From: Mesobacillus jeotgali
Lineage (GTDB): Bacteria > Bacillota > Bacilli > Bacillales > Cytobacillaceae
Length of the DNA: 64,000 bases
Reading direction: 5' to 3'
Assembly: GCF_031759225.1 (NCBI RefSeq)
Contig: NZ_CP134494.1
Location: 4,090,501 to 4,154,500 of the forward strand
Position 1 is the stretch's first letter. Each line of letters starts with the position of its first letter. The notes under the pieces were generated by a model. The model saw nothing but the letters and a program-made list of their open reading frames with translations, ran no database searches and was not told the DNA's origin. Of the stretch, positions 52,485 through 61,693 are shown one piece after another. Made by a program: the position numbers and the translations under genes.

Positions 52485-54428
52485 TCAGATACCTCCCAAT
52501 TTCTTTTCAGTTTCTTTGATTTCCTTAACGGAAATGTAGTGGCCATGGTCCTTCTCGAAAGAACGGTATAACATACAACCAAATATCCCTAATACAGAAA
52601 GAATAGCTAGTGTCCACATGCTGAATACCATCGCGAATCCAAATACAAAGAAGAAAGCACTCAGAACAAAAGGCAACCCACTGTTATTTGGCATATGAAT
52701 CTTCTTGTACTCACCCGGGAACAAGTCATGACCGTTTTTCTTTGCATCCCAGAACGCCTCAGATGAGTTCACATGAGGCACAATCGCAAAATTGTACTCC
52801 GGTACCGGACTGTGAGTAGCCCATTCAAGAGACCTTGCATCCCATGGATCAGATCCGATATTTCGAGGTGCATAGCGAGTGCTGTAATAGATATTGTATA
52901 CAATCAGAGCAAATCCTATGGCGAGACCTATTGCTCCAATAAAGGAAAGTCCATTCCAAATTCCATATCCTGTCGACTCAGAATAGGTATACATGCGACG
53001 CGCTTGTCCGTCAAGACCAGAAATAAACATCGGGAAAAATGTCAAACAGACACTAATCGCGATGAACCAAAACGACCATTTTCCGATGCGTTCATTCAAC
53101 ATGAAACCAAAAATCTTCGGCCACCAGTATGTCATTCCCGCGATCATCGCGAATACTACACCTGGGATGATAACCAGATGGAAATGGGCCACAAGGAACA
53201 TCGTATTATGATACTGGTAATCCGCACTAGCCATGCCAAGCATGACGCCTGTTACTCCACCGATTGTAAAAATCGGGATAAAGCCAAGGGAGTATAACAT
53301 AGGAACCGTAAACCTGATTTTTCCTTTCCACAGTGTAAGAAGCCAGTTAAAGATCTTAACCCCTGTAGGAATTGCAATTGCCATAGTCGTTATCGAAAAA
53401 ATACTATTCACAAGGGCACCCTGTCCCATCGTGAAGAAATGATGGACCCAGACGACAAAGGACAATGCCGAGATCGCCACAATCGAAACGACCATAGACT
53501 TGTATCCATATAGATTTCGGCGGGCGAAAGTCGGAATGATTTCACTGTAGATCCCGAATGCTGGCAGGATTAAAATATAGACCTCTGGATGGCCCCAGAC
53601 CCAGAAAAAGTTGGCCCACAGCATATCCATGCCGCCATTTGTTGTCGTAAAGAAGTTGGTCCCAAATAAACGATCCATTGTTCCCATCGCCAATGCCACT
53701 GTTAATACCGGGAAAGCGAAAACAATTATTACATTGGTAATCAGTGCTGTCCATGTAAACATCGGCATCTTCATTAACTTCATACCTGGCGCTCTCATTT
53801 TTAAAATGGTAACAATGAAGTTAATACCTGTGATTAAAGTACCAAGGCCTGCAATTTGAATTGCAAGCATATAATAGTTTGTTCCTACTGATGGACTGAA
53901 TTCATTTCCAGCGAGAGGGAAATACGATGTCCAGCCTGAATCAGGAGAACCACCTACCACGAAAGAAATGTTAAATAACATCGCTCCCATAAAATATAAC
54001 CAGAAACTTAAAGCGTTCAACCGGGGAAAGGCAACATCACGTGCTCCAATCTGCAAAGGGACCACAAAGTTCATTAAAGCCATGACGAAAGCCATAGCCA
54101 TGAATAAAATCATCACTACTCCGTGTGTCGTAAAAACCTCATTATATTCCTGGGCATTCAGTAATGTATTCTCAGGTATAGCAGTTTGAGCGCGCATCAT
54201 CAAAGCGTCGACCCCGCCTCGGAATAACATCAGCAAAGCGGAAATGAGATACATGATGCCAATGCGTTTGTGGTCAACCGTTGTTAACCATTGCTGCCAC
54301 AGATAGCCCCATTTTCTAAAATAGGTCAGCCCAGCTAAAATAGCTATAATTGTAAGACCAATGGCTACCATCGAAGCGTAAATCGTTGGGCTTGGATTCG
54401 GGACAATAAATCGATCAAAAAATTCCAT
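52485..54428 (-). CDS. qoxB: QoxB, quinol oxidase subunit I
   Basis: A 647-residue heme-copper oxidase subunit with about 14 helices. Ligand blocks are visible: [14 protein letters not shown] for low-spin heme, [20 protein letters not shown] with the CuB histidine and cross-linked tyrosine, WVHHFFTMG for CuB, and [26 protein letters not shown] for both hemes. It reduces oxygen to water and pumps protons in the aa3 menaquinol oxidase. RBS AAAGGAG upstream; 56 bases after qoxA. Confidence 0.97.
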   Translation of the reverse strand: MEFFDRFIVPNPSPTIYASMVAIGLTIIAILAGLTYFRKWGYLWQQWLTTVDHKRIGIMYLISALLMLFRGGVDALMMRAQTAIPENTLLNAQEYNEVFTTHGVVMILFMAMAFVMALMNFVVPLQIGARDVAFPRLNALSFWLYFMGAMLFNISFVVGGSPDSGWTSYFPLAGNEFSPSVGTNYYMLAIQIAGLGTLITGINFIVTILKMRAPGMKLMKMPMFTWTALITNVIIVFAFPVLTVALAMGTMDRLFGTNFFTTTNGGMDMLWANFFWVWGHPEVYILILPAFGIYSEIIPTFARRNLYGYKSMVVSIVAISALSFVVWVHHFFTMGQGALVNSIFSITTMAIAIPTGVKIFNWLLTLWKGKIRFTVPMLYSLGFIPIFTIGGVTGVMLGMASADYQYHNTMFLVAHFHLVIIPGVVFAMIAGMTYWWPKIFGFMLNERIGKWSFWFIAISVCLTFFPMFISGLDGQARRMYTYSESTGYGIWNGLSFIGAIGLAIGFALIVYNIYYSTRYAPRNIGSDPWDARSLEWATHSPVPEYNFAIVPHVNSSEAFWDAKKNGHDLFPGEYKKIHMPNNSGLPFVLSAFFFVFGFAMVFSMWTLAILSVLGIFGCMLYRSFEKDHGHYISVKEIKETEKKLGGI

Positions 54429-54486
54429 ACTCCTGCAACTCCTTTCAAGAAGTTTTAAGTTGTTATACTACCTTACTTATAATCTT

Positions 54487-55416
54487 CTAGTGATTCATAT
54501 CCTCCATATCATTTTGATCCATTTCTCCATCAGGATTTTGTTTTTCATCACCATTATTATCCTTTTGAGTGCTTGCCGCTTCTTTTTTGTGATGGCCCTC
54601 TGGAGGTGGAGAGAAGGATAAATGTGTTCCTGTATAAGTTAATTGACCTAGATGGCTGGGTTTTAACAGTTCATTGAATTTTTCTTCAGTTAATGGTTTA
54701 GCAGTTTTCTTGATCTCTTCTACCCATTTCTCGTATTCAGCCTGCTTCATAGCTGTTACATTAAAGCTTTGCTCTGCGAAACCAGAACCTGTAAAATTCG
54801 CATTCCTTCCGCCGTACTCACCAGGTACGTCTACAGCTAGATTTAACTTATTAACCATATCTGCCATCGCATATTTTTGGCCCCCTAATTGAGGAATCCA
54901 AAAACTAGAAATCGGCCCATATGAATACAGACGGAACTCAATTGGTCTGTTCGTTGGGATAAAAAGATAGTTGACAGTTTCAATATTTTCTTCTGGATAG
55001 CTGAAATGCCATTTCCAATTTGAGGAAGCAGCATATATCACTAATGGTTTCTGATTTTCATAGCCTTCTGGTATCGACTCTACCTCATATGTGGATTTCA
55101 CTGTAATTATTGAAAGAAAAATGACAATTATGATCGGAATCCCTACAAAGATTGATTCAATCACCTTGCTCCCTTCAATATGTGGCGGTTCATAGTTTTC
55201 ACTTTGTCTAGAAGCCCTGTACTTGACTAACATGACGATGAAAAGTACAAAAACCGCAATGACAACGAACGCCATAGTCCAGATTGAAATCATGATTACA
55301 TCTGCAGTTGTACGTGCTTGCGGACCTTTCGGATCAAGAACCATAAGTGGTTCACATCCCGATAGTAAGGTGAAAACACCCAGAATCAACGACAGAATCG
55401 CCCATTTCACTTTCAT
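54487..55416 (-). CDS. qoxA: QoxA, quinol oxidase subunit II (lipoprotein)
   Basis: A 309-residue lipoprotein: signal peptide with lipobox LLSGC, two membrane helices (about 42-65 and 85-105), then a cupredoxin-like outer domain. The CuA ligands of cytochrome c oxidases (CxExC, HxxM) are absent; instead there is SFWIPQLGGQKYAMADMVNKL, so this is a quinol oxidase. The tail is rich in His, Asp, Asn and Met (about 275-309), longer than I expect and possibly metal-binding. RBS AAAGGGG. First gene of qoxABCD; an Fnr-type box lies 73 bp upstream. Confidence 0.95.
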   Translation of the reverse strand: MKVKWAILSLILGVFTLLSGCEPLMVLDPKGPQARTTADVIMISIWTMAFVVIAVFVLFIVMLVKYRASRQSENYEPPHIEGSKVIESIFVGIPIIIVIFLSIITVKSTYEVESIPEGYENQKPLVIYAASSNWKWHFSYPEENIETVNYLFIPTNRPIEFRLYSYGPISSFWIPQLGGQKYAMADMVNKLNLAVDVPGEYGGRNANFTGSGFAEQSFNVTAMKQAEYEKWVEEIKKTAKPLTEEKFNELLKPSHLGQLTYTGTHLSFSPPPEGHHKKEAASTQKDNNGDEKQNPDGEMDQNDMEDMNH

Positions 55417-55488
55417 CGAGTTACCCCTTTCTTTAGTTGATGAGACAGTAGTTAGAATCCATGTCCAATTTATATCGCCTTATTTATG

Positions 55489-55504
55489 TGAATTACATCA
55501 CATA
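55489..55504 (-). promoter_or_regulatory. Fnr/Crp-type box upstream of qoxABCD
   Basis: TGTGA-ATTACA-TCACA matches exactly the TGTGA-N6-TCACA consensus of B. subtilis Fnr. It lies 73 bp upstream of qoxA, in the 489-base gap shared with divergent sco. Anaerobic control of the aa3 oxidase by Fnr is the simple reading. The rest of the gap is AT-rich with no gene; a TTGACT near 55853 may belong to a sco promoter. Confidence 0.68.
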
Positions 55505-55905
55505 GGATAACATTATAAATTGTTTTACAATCTGGAAGCATGAAAGTTAACTTAAGAGAATGAAGCTGCAAATCAAACAAATGATATATGAACACCATAT
55601 ACATAGATTACTTTAAAAAATTTACGATACATGAGCACATATACATACTTGTTTTCCAGAAAGTACGAACAGTTTCTAACACGGTTATAATGTTAACATA
55701 CTCATCCAGCTGATAAATTTCTATTTGTGACAAATTTATGAAGGTTTTTATTTACATTTTTGTATTATTCTTTTCCTTTTACTAACTCCAAAAGAATTAA
55801 ATTAGGAATCTTCACACTTTTATCACAAACAAATGGTAATAATAAAAATATTGACTGTTAATCAATTATGCTATATTTAAATTTTGAATAAAGGGAGATT
55901 AATCA

Positions 55906-56487
55906 ATGCGGAAGACTATAGGTGTGTCCATTGCTTTAATGGTTACGTTAATACTTACAGCTTGCGGGCAAGATATAAAGGATCCTTTGAATTGGGAAAT
56001 AAATGACTTCACTTTCGAAAATCAAAATGGCAAGAAAGTAGGAATGGAGGATTTAAATGGCGAGGTATGGGTAGCAGACTTTATTTTCACTAGCTGTGAA
56101 ACGGTTTGTCCCCCTATGACGGCTAATATGGATATCCTGAATCAGAAGTTGAAAAAGGAAGGAATAAATAACATTAAATTTGTTTCCTTTAGTGTTGATC
56201 CTGATGTTGATACCCCTGATAGAAGAAAAGATTATATGGAGCGGTATGATATCAATCCTGATAAGTGGCACTTTTTATCAGGATACTCTCAGCAAACAAT
56301 CGAAGACTTTGCTTTGAAAAATTTTAAAACTATTGTTAAAAAGCCTGAAAATGACGATCAAGTTATTCATGGCACTTCCTTTTATCTGGTTGATAAAGAT
56401 GGGGTAATCGTAAAAGATTATCCAAGTCTTTCTGATGTTCCCTTCGAACAAATGATTGAGGATATTAAGATTCTATTGAACGAGTAG
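55906..56487 (+). CDS. Sco-type copper chaperone lipoprotein
   Basis: A 193-residue lipoprotein with lipobox LTAC (cysteine at residue 20) and a thioredoxin-like SCO1/SenC domain. The copper ligands are SCETVCPPM (CxxxC) and the histidine in QVIHGTSFYLVDKDG. Sco proteins load copper into the CuA site of cytochrome c oxidase or handle thiol redox. Here it lies beside a quinol oxidase without CuA, so its client is probably another oxidase or CuB. RBS AAAGGGAG precedes the ATG; a terminator follows. Confidence 0.9.
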   Translation: MRKTIGVSIALMVTLILTACGQDIKDPLNWEINDFTFENQNGKKVGMEDLNGEVWVADFIFTSCETVCPPMTANMDILNQKLKKEGINNIKFVSFSVDPDVDTPDRRKDYMERYDINPDKWHFLSGYSQQTIEDFALKNFKTIVKKPENDDQVIHGTSFYLVDKDGVIVKDYPSLSDVPFEQMIEDIKILLNE

Positions 56488-56533
56488 TCATATTTTCAGG
56501 GGAATTGTTGCCGAGTTGGCCAAAACGGCAGAA

Positions 56534-56572
56534 AGAGGGTGACCTGATGGGTTACCCTCTAATAGTTTTTTT
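56534..56572 (+). terminator. sco terminator
   Basis: AGAGGGTGACC and GGTTACCCTCT pair (one G-T) around TGATG, followed by AATAGTTTTTTT. It may also serve the convergent feoB membrane gene. Confidence 0.82.
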
Positions 56573-56590
56573 ACTTGTATATAGGTCATT

Positions 56591-57988
56591 TTATATCCAG
56601 CCAAAATATCTCACAGTTTGGGCAATAAGAAACGTTACACAAAGGGCGATGGCGGTTGGAATGATAAAAGCCATAAATGTCCACTTCTTGCTCTTTGTTT
56701 CTTTATAAATATTAATCAATGTTGTGCCGCAAGGATAGTGTAAAAGAGAAAAAAGCATCATATTCAACGCAGTGAGCCAAGTCCAATTATGATTAATAAA
56801 AATTTGCTTAATATCTTCTATTCCTCCTGCATCAACCAGTTCACCTGTTGATAGATATCCCATAAGAAGGACAGGCAGCACAATTTCATTTGCAGGGAGT
56901 CCGATTATGAATGCCATCAAGATATACCCATCCAAGCCTAACATTTGGCCGAGCGGATCAAGAAATTGGACAATGTGCAATAAAATGCTCGTGCCGTTCA
57001 CATGGATATTTGCCAATATCCATGTCATGACCCCCGCGGGTGCTGCTACTTTAACTGCTCGTTTTAGTACTGCTAGAGAATTGTTCAAAGAAGAACGAAT
57101 GACAGTATCAAATATCTTCGGCTTTCTATAGGGCGGGAGTTCCAATGTATAGTGTGTTGGGACACCACTTAATACAGTTTTTGATAGAATCCAAGAAACA
57201 GAGAATGTTATGATGATCCCAAATAATACAATTCCCACTATGACAGCCGTTGTTATAAAGGATTTGATTCCCCCCGTAAAACCAGCCGCCATAAACAAGG
57301 AGGCCAGCAAGATTAACGTTCCCCATCTCCCATTGCAAGGAACAAAATTATTGGTCAGGATGGCAAGCATCCGTTCCCTCGGTGATTCTATTATTCTTGT
57401 GGACATCATGGCTGCTGCATTACAGCCAAAACCCATCGCCATTGTAAGGGATTGTTTGCCATGTGCTCCAACAGTTTTAAAAAGCCGATCCATGTTAAAT
57501 GCTACTCTAGGAAGATATCCATAGTTCTCGAGAAGTGCGAAAGTAGGAAAAAATATCGCCATCGGAGGCAGCATCACACTGATGACCCATGAAGTTCCCC
57601 GATAAAAGCCCAATACCAATACACCGTATAGCCAATCTGGAGCTTTTACAAGCTTAAATAATACTGTAATATGTCCCTCAAGCCAGCCAAAAAAATCCGC
57701 GAGCATAGAAGAGGGAATATTGGCTCCTGCAATGGTTAAGTAAAATACCGCTCCGAGCATTAGAAGCATGATAGGAAAACCCCAAACAGGAGAAGTAAGC
57801 ACCGAGTCTAATCGCTCCGTTCTTTCGTCATGTTTTGTTTTGCTATATTCAACTCCCGCCTCAATACATCCCCTGCTATTCCGATACAGAGCCTCCACAA
57901 TCTTATCGCGTGTTTTTGAGGATGATAATTTCTCTGCTTGCTCAAGCAGTTCAACGAACATTACTTGTTCAGAGGCTGCTTTTTCCAT
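56591..57988 (-). CDS. FeoB-type membrane (permease) subunit, separate gene
   Basis: A 465-residue protein corresponding to the membrane part of FeoB: a helical N-terminal spacer (about 1-60), then about nine helices with two Gate regions, including GFGCNAAAMMSTRIIESPRERMLAILTNNFVPCNGRWG and PAGVMTWILANIHVNG. It should carry Fe(II) inward together with the GTPase encoded just upstream. The ATG overlaps the GTPase stop by one base (TGATG) and has AAAGGAGGG before it, so it is an independent, coupled gene and not a frameshift product. Confidence 0.88.
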   Translation of the reverse strand: MEKAASEQVMFVELLEQAEKLSSSKTRDKIVEALYRNSRGCIEAGVEYSKTKHDERTERLDSVLTSPVWGFPIMLLMLGAVFYLTIAGANIPSSMLADFFGWLEGHITVLFKLVKAPDWLYGVLVLGFYRGTSWVISVMLPPMAIFFPTFALLENYGYLPRVAFNMDRLFKTVGAHGKQSLTMAMGFGCNAAAMMSTRIIESPRERMLAILTNNFVPCNGRWGTLILLASLFMAAGFTGGIKSFITTAVIVGIVLFGIIITFSVSWILSKTVLSGVPTHYTLELPPYRKPKIFDTVIRSSLNNSLAVLKRAVKVAAPAGVMTWILANIHVNGTSILLHIVQFLDPLGQMLGLDGYILMAFIIGLPANEIVLPVLLMGYLSTGELVDAGGIEDIKQIFINHNWTWLTALNMMLFSLLHYPCGTTLINIYKETKSKKWTFMAFIIPTAIALCVTFLIAQTVRYFGWI

Positions 57989-58683
57989 CAGTTTAATCCC
58001 TCCTTTGATAAATGCCTATCCTTCAGTTCTTCGAGCAACTTTTCATCACCATCCAATAGCCTTAAAGAAAGCCATCTGGCTGGTACATTGTTTCCGAATA
58101 CCTTTTGGACCATCGGTAAAAGGTATTCTAATTTTTGTTCAGTTTCGTCATCATATTGAACTTTTACAGGCGAACAAGGAATGACACCTGTTACTACCCT
58201 TTCAATTGTATCCAACAAAAGCGGCAGTCCTGTTTTATTTCTGGCTGATATTTTAATGACAGGGACCCCAAGGCGTCTCATCAGTATTTTTTCATTAATC
58301 CTGATACCCATTTTCTCAGCCTCATCCATCAAGTTGATGCATACAATGACTTTCTCAGTCAATTCCAGGACCTGCAACGCAAGATTTAAATTGCGCTCGA
58401 GTGCAGTAGCATCCGGTACAACAATCGTCAATTCCGGTTTCTCAAACACTATAAAATTTCGCGCTGTCTCCTCATCAAGTGAATTAGAAAAGAGGGAATA
58501 CGTTCCTGGCAGGTCAATCATGTTGTAGGATTTACCTTTGTGTACGAATGCTCCTTCTTTTATATCCACGGTCTTGCCTGCCCAGTTGCCCGTATGCTGC
58601 TTTAGCCCAGTCAAGGTATTAAACAAAGTACTTTTTCCGGTATTTGGATTTCCTGCTAGTGCAATCCTGATTTGATTGATCAT
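57988..58683 (-). CDS. FeoB-type GTPase subunit, separate gene
   Basis: A 231-residue protein with the small-GTPase domain of FeoB: G1 GNPNTGKST (about 11-19), G3 DLPGTYSL, G4 NLMDEAEK and G5-like ISARNKTG, followed by the GDI helical part (about 170-231). It stops where other FeoB proteins continue into the membrane. With the next gene it totals about 696 residues, the usual FeoB length. It overlaps feoA by four bases. Confidence 0.9.
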   Translation of the reverse strand: MINQIRIALAGNPNTGKSTLFNTLTGLKQHTGNWAGKTVDIKEGAFVHKGKSYNMIDLPGTYSLFSNSLDEETARNFIVFEKPELTIVVPDATALERNLNLALQVLELTEKVIVCINLMDEAEKMGIRINEKILMRRLGVPVIKISARNKTGLPLLLDTIERVVTGVIPCSPVKVQYDDETEQKLEYLLPMVQKVFGNNVPARWLSLRLLDGDEKLLEELKDRHLSKEGLN

Positions 58684-58928
58684 TTCTCGACCAGCTCCCC
58701 TATAATATTGAGACTCTCTTCTTTCCTTAAAGCAACAGATGCACCGCTTACCCGATAAACAACAGGGTCACCTAAAGGACTTCTTCTCACCACCTCGACT
58801 ATTGCTCCTGGTACAAATCCTAAATCCAGTAGCCTTCTCCTCATCGTTCCGTGGATATTGAGACTTAAAATTTTTATAAAATCCCCGATTATGCCATCAT
58901 ACAAACTCAACTTGTTTGTCCGTATCAT
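58680..58928 (-). CDS. feoA: FeoA-type protein
   Basis: An 82-residue SH3-like protein: DFIKILSLNIHGTMRRRLLDLGFVPGAIVEVVRRSPLGDPVVYRVSGASVALRKEE is a complete FeoA domain. It acts in the cytoplasm with FeoB in ferrous iron uptake. RBS GGAGG lies nine bases before the ATG. First gene of feoA - feoB GTPase - feoB permease, downstream of a near-consensus promoter. Confidence 0.92.
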   Translation of the reverse strand: MIRTNKLSLYDGIIGDFIKILSLNIHGTMRRRLLDLGFVPGAIVEVVRRSPLGDPVVYRVSGASVALRKEESLNIIGELVEK

Positions 58929-58983
58929 CTTTTTTTCCTCCTAGCCATAGTTTTTCCCTAGAGAAACATTTCTGGTTTATTTC

Positions 58984-59012
58984 ATTATATGTTCACTTAT
59001 TCATATTGTCAA
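58984..59012 (-). promoter_or_regulatory. Near-perfect sigma-A promoter for feoAB
   Basis: On the minus strand TTGACA (59007-59012) and TATAAT (58984-58989) are spaced by 17 bp. Transcription would start about 50 bases before feoA. A fully consensus promoter suggests control by a repressor such as Fur, but I see no convincing Fur box. Confidence 0.75.
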
Positions 59013-59154
59013 AATGATTGTAGGAAAGTTTTTTAGCATTTAGGTGTATGCGTGGCTATACAGTATGAATATTGCAAATGCCTTAGTCAGTCTGGACATT
59101 GCCTCGAGACACATATTGTTACCCACTACGATATTATTAAATAGTTCTATGCAA

Positions 59155-59320
59155 TAAGAAAAGCGCAAGCGCCTCGACCAGGCCTGACGGTGAAGTCGTT
59201 CTTTGACTTCATTGGCAGGACCGAAGCGTCTCGAGCTGCTCAAAGCTAACGCTTCTCGCAAGATACTCGAGGAAGCATACTCTTGGATGAAAACTGGCTA
59301 GGCGCTGGAGCTAGACACTA
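59155..59320 (+). repeat. Dispersed hairpin-bearing repeat, copy B
   Basis: Begins AAGCGCAAGCGCCTCGACCA, contains the stem-loop TGAAGTC-gttcttt-GACTTCA (about 59191) and ends GGCGCTGGAGCTAGACAC. Its second half (GTCTCGAGCTGCTCAAAGCT to GGATGAAAACTGGC) recurs almost unchanged in copy C at 63750-63840 but is missing from copy A. It lies between the feoA promoter and the group II intron. Confidence 0.8.
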
Positions 59321-59352
59321 ATCTGAGTGTAATAAGTTTATACTTTCTTATA

Positions 59353-61237
59353 ATCGAGTAGGAGGGGGTGACTAACCCCCGACCTCTCACACCACCGTAC
59401 GTACCGTTCGGTATACGGCGGTTCAATTAAGTGTGACGTAGAAATTCATATCTTTGATATAGACTTTTGAGCCCTCGATGACTCCAATAAGAGTTATCGA
59501 GGGTTTTGTGTAAGATTGGACTTGAGGCAATTCTCCAAAATTTCTTTCTGGAATTTCCCCATTCGTATGCCTTTTGGTCTGGAACGCCAAGACTTTTGAG
59601 TTTTCTTACTCTTGTCTTCGGGTTCTTCCATTGTTTCCATTCAATCATACGGAGTCTTCTTCTAATCCACTCATCAAATTCTTTGAATTTACTTGGTGTA
59701 TCAGCTAATGCAAAATATCCACACCATCCCGTTAGAAATTGATTCAATTTCTCAATTCTAACTTCCATGGGGATTGGTTTAGAACGGGATGTTAACTTTC
59801 GTATTTTAGCTTTTAGCCTTTTAACACTTTCGTTGGCTATTCGAACCTTCGGTTTCTTATTAACCGTAAAGCTAAAGCCAAGGAATTTTCGTTTCCACGG
59901 GCGGTCAACCGCTGATTTCCCTCTGTTTACTTTGAGCTTTAATTTCTGCTCAATGAAGCATGTAATGGAGTTCATTACTCGTTCTCCAGCTTTCTTCGAT
60001 TTCATGTAAATATTACAATCATCGGCGTATCGGACAAACTTGTGACCTCTCCTTTCTAGTTCTTTATCAAGCTTATCCAAAAGTATATTCGAAAGAAGAG
60101 GGCTCAGGGGACCTCCTTGTGGTGTTCCTTCTTCTGCATCGTAGACTACACCATTTATCATGATTCCTGCTTGGAGATATTTTCGAATTAGCTTCAAGAC
60201 CAATCGGTCTTGGATTCTGCTTGCCAATATCCCCATCAGCTTGTCATGATTCACTTTGTCAAAGAACTTCTCCAAGTCCATGTCAATCACCCATCTGTAA
60301 CCTTCACTTATATATCCCCTTGCTTTACGTACAGCGTCATGGCCTCTTCGGCTTGGCCTAAACCCATAACTATGTTCCGAGAAGGTTGGGTCAAAAAGCG
60401 GAGTTAAAACTTGGGCGATTGCCTGTTGGATGAAACGATCTATCACGGTAGGTATTCCAAGTAACCTTACTCCACCGTTCGGTTTCGGGATTTCGACTCG
60501 ACGTACTGGGTTAGGTTGATAGGTACCTTTCCTTAAAGAATCACAAAGGGTGTCCCAGTTCTCATAGAGATGTCTTCGTAGGGATTTTACGGACATTCCA
60601 TCTATGCCGTGACTCCCTTTGTTCTTCTCCACACGTTTAAGTGCTTCTATTAAGTTTTCCCGTGATAGAATCAGATTCATTAACATGTGATATTTCCTTT
60701 CGACGTGAACGTAGAAATCTAATTATGTTATTCCTGCTCCACCCTCATGAAGTCCCCTGTGGATTCACCACTTCCTCCTTCAAGTAAGTCCTTTCGGATT
60801 GTCTGCTTCTACACAGGAATTGTATGCCTAGTTCTCGTTCTTCCTAATTGTTCAGTCCTTCCCTTACCGTCTCGAGCCGGTAAAGTACTATGACCTCTGC
60901 TGACTTCTGATTGTTCAGCTATCTATTGCTAGATAGGTTACCAAGTGTACTTGGCTTTCCAATCAGACCTCCCCGGGTAAGAGTACAGTCTTTCCCTCCA
61001 TCTATCTGCTTCATTTACTCTGTACCACCTTCGGCAGTAAGGACTTTGTTTTGTTCTGCAAACTCATCCAATGGTACCTAGCCTTATATGAAGTTCGTGT
61101 TCCTCAGACCGGAGGTTTGCCGCTCGCTTCCTTCAGATTCCGCGTCACCGCGGACACCCTTGCGTTAAGCTAACCACTACTACTGCCTTCATGGCTCGGG
61201 ACTTACACCCTATAGACTGCACCCATGCCGGGCGCAC
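59353..61237 (-). mobile_element. Group IIC intron, inserted behind a terminator
   Basis: On the minus strand the ribozyme starts GTGCGCCCGGCATGGG at 61237 and ends at about 59353. Domain V is visible as CCGTATACCGAACGGTACGTACGG (given in two overlapping parts: CCGTATACCGAACGG, GAACGGTACGTACGG), then domain VI with GGGGGTTAGTCACCCCC and CCTACTCGAT. The reverse transcriptase lies in domain IV. The insertion is eight bases beyond the hairpin terminator of the arsR gene, the target preferred by class C introns. About 1.88 kb. Confidence 0.88.
59427..60686 (-). CDS. ltrA: Group II intron reverse transcriptase/maturase
   Basis: A 419-residue protein. Reverse-transcriptase blocks run from about 30 to 270: GIDGMSVKSL, SYGFRPSRRGHDAV, the catalytic YADDCNIYMKS (near 225) and GTPQGGPLSPLLSNILLDKLD. 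A maturase (X) domain follows (LNQFLTGWCGYFALADTPSKF), and there is no HNH endonuclease domain, typical of class C. It splices the intron RNA and copies it into DNA. RBS GAAAGGAAA before the ATG. The frame is intact. Confidence 0.96.
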   Translation of the reverse strand: MLMNLILSRENLIEALKRVEKNKGSHGIDGMSVKSLRRHLYENWDTLCDSLRKGTYQPNPVRRVEIPKPNGGVRLLGIPTVIDRFIQQAIAQVLTPLFDPTFSEHSYGFRPSRRGHDAVRKARGYISEGYRWVIDMDLEKFFDKVNHDKLMGILASRIQDRLVLKLIRKYLQAGIMINGVVYDAEEGTPQGGPLSPLLSNILLDKLDKELERRGHKFVRYADDCNIYMKSKKAGERVMNSITCFIEQKLKLKVNRGKSAVDRPWKRKFLGFSFTVNKKPKVRIANESVKRLKAKIRKLTSRSKPIPMEVRIEKLNQFLTGWCGYFALADTPSKFKEFDEWIRRRLRMIEWKQWKNPKTRVRKLKSLGVPDQKAYEWGNSRKKFWRIASSPILHKTLDNSYWSHRGLKSLYQRYEFLRHT

Positions 61238-61245
61238 AAACAAAA

Positions 61246-61275
61246 AAGCTTGCAGGAGGCTCTGCAAGCTTAAAG
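61246..61275 (-). terminator. arsR terminator, target of the group II intron
   Basis: AAGCTTGCAG and CTGCAAGCTT form a perfect ten-pair stem around a six-base loop, followed on the minus strand by TTTTGTTT and then the intron start. It lies ten bases past the arsR stop. Confidence 0.92.
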
Positions 61276-61284
61276 TTTCTAGTA

Positions 61285-61620
61285 TTAATGATGTCTGGCA
61301 TGGTCAATTATTTGTTTCAGGACACCCATTACGTGTTCATCATCGCACGAATATATCATGGAAGTACCTTCTCTTCTGTACTTTACTAATCTTAAATTTT
61401 TCAGGAATCGTAACTGATGAGAAACAGTGGATTGGAGCATCTCCAGTTGTACAGCAATTTCGTTGACTGATTTTTGTCCTTTTGATAACAGGTGCAGGAT
61501 CTTGATCCTAGTAGGGTCAGATAACGCTTTAAAAGTTTGCGATACTATAAACAGCGTCTCTTCATCCAAAGTGTTTTCAAGATTCACCATATCAACTGGT
61601 TCATGTTCTGATTTCTTCAA
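61285..61620 (-). CDS. ArsR/SmtB-family metal sensor, CzrA-like
   Basis: A 111-residue winged-helix repressor: [57 protein letters not shown] is the DNA-binding core. The C-terminal helix [19 protein letters not shown] has D, H, H and H at the spacing of the alpha-5 Zn/Co site of CzrA (DxH then HxxH eleven residues on). It should release DNA when zinc or cobalt is in excess. I choose TTG 61620, six bases after GAGGTG; a GTG at 61629 overlaps that RBS. Its likely targets are the adjacent ZIP/CDF genes. Confidence 0.88.
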   Translation of the reverse strand: MKKSEHEPVDMVNLENTLDEETLFIVSQTFKALSDPTRIKILHLLSKGQKSVNEIAVQLEMLQSTVSHQLRFLKNLRLVKYRREGTSMIYSCDDEHVMGVLKQIIDHARHH

Positions 61621-61693
61621 TTCGTTCACCTCAAGGTTTTATAAGGTTCATTATATCACAGCATGGCCAGCTATTCGAAGTCAATTTAACTGC

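Noticed and set aside
52773..53297. 174-codon plus-strand frame
   Set aside because: Antisense to qoxB; no family resemblance.
57988..57990. FeoB split as a frameshift
   Set aside because: Each half has complete motifs, and the second gene has its own RBS and a TGATG start/stop overlap.
60687..61237. Separate small gene or non-coding RNA between the maturase and arsR
   Set aside because: The stretch is the 5' part (domains I-III) of the group II intron, beginning at GTGCG.
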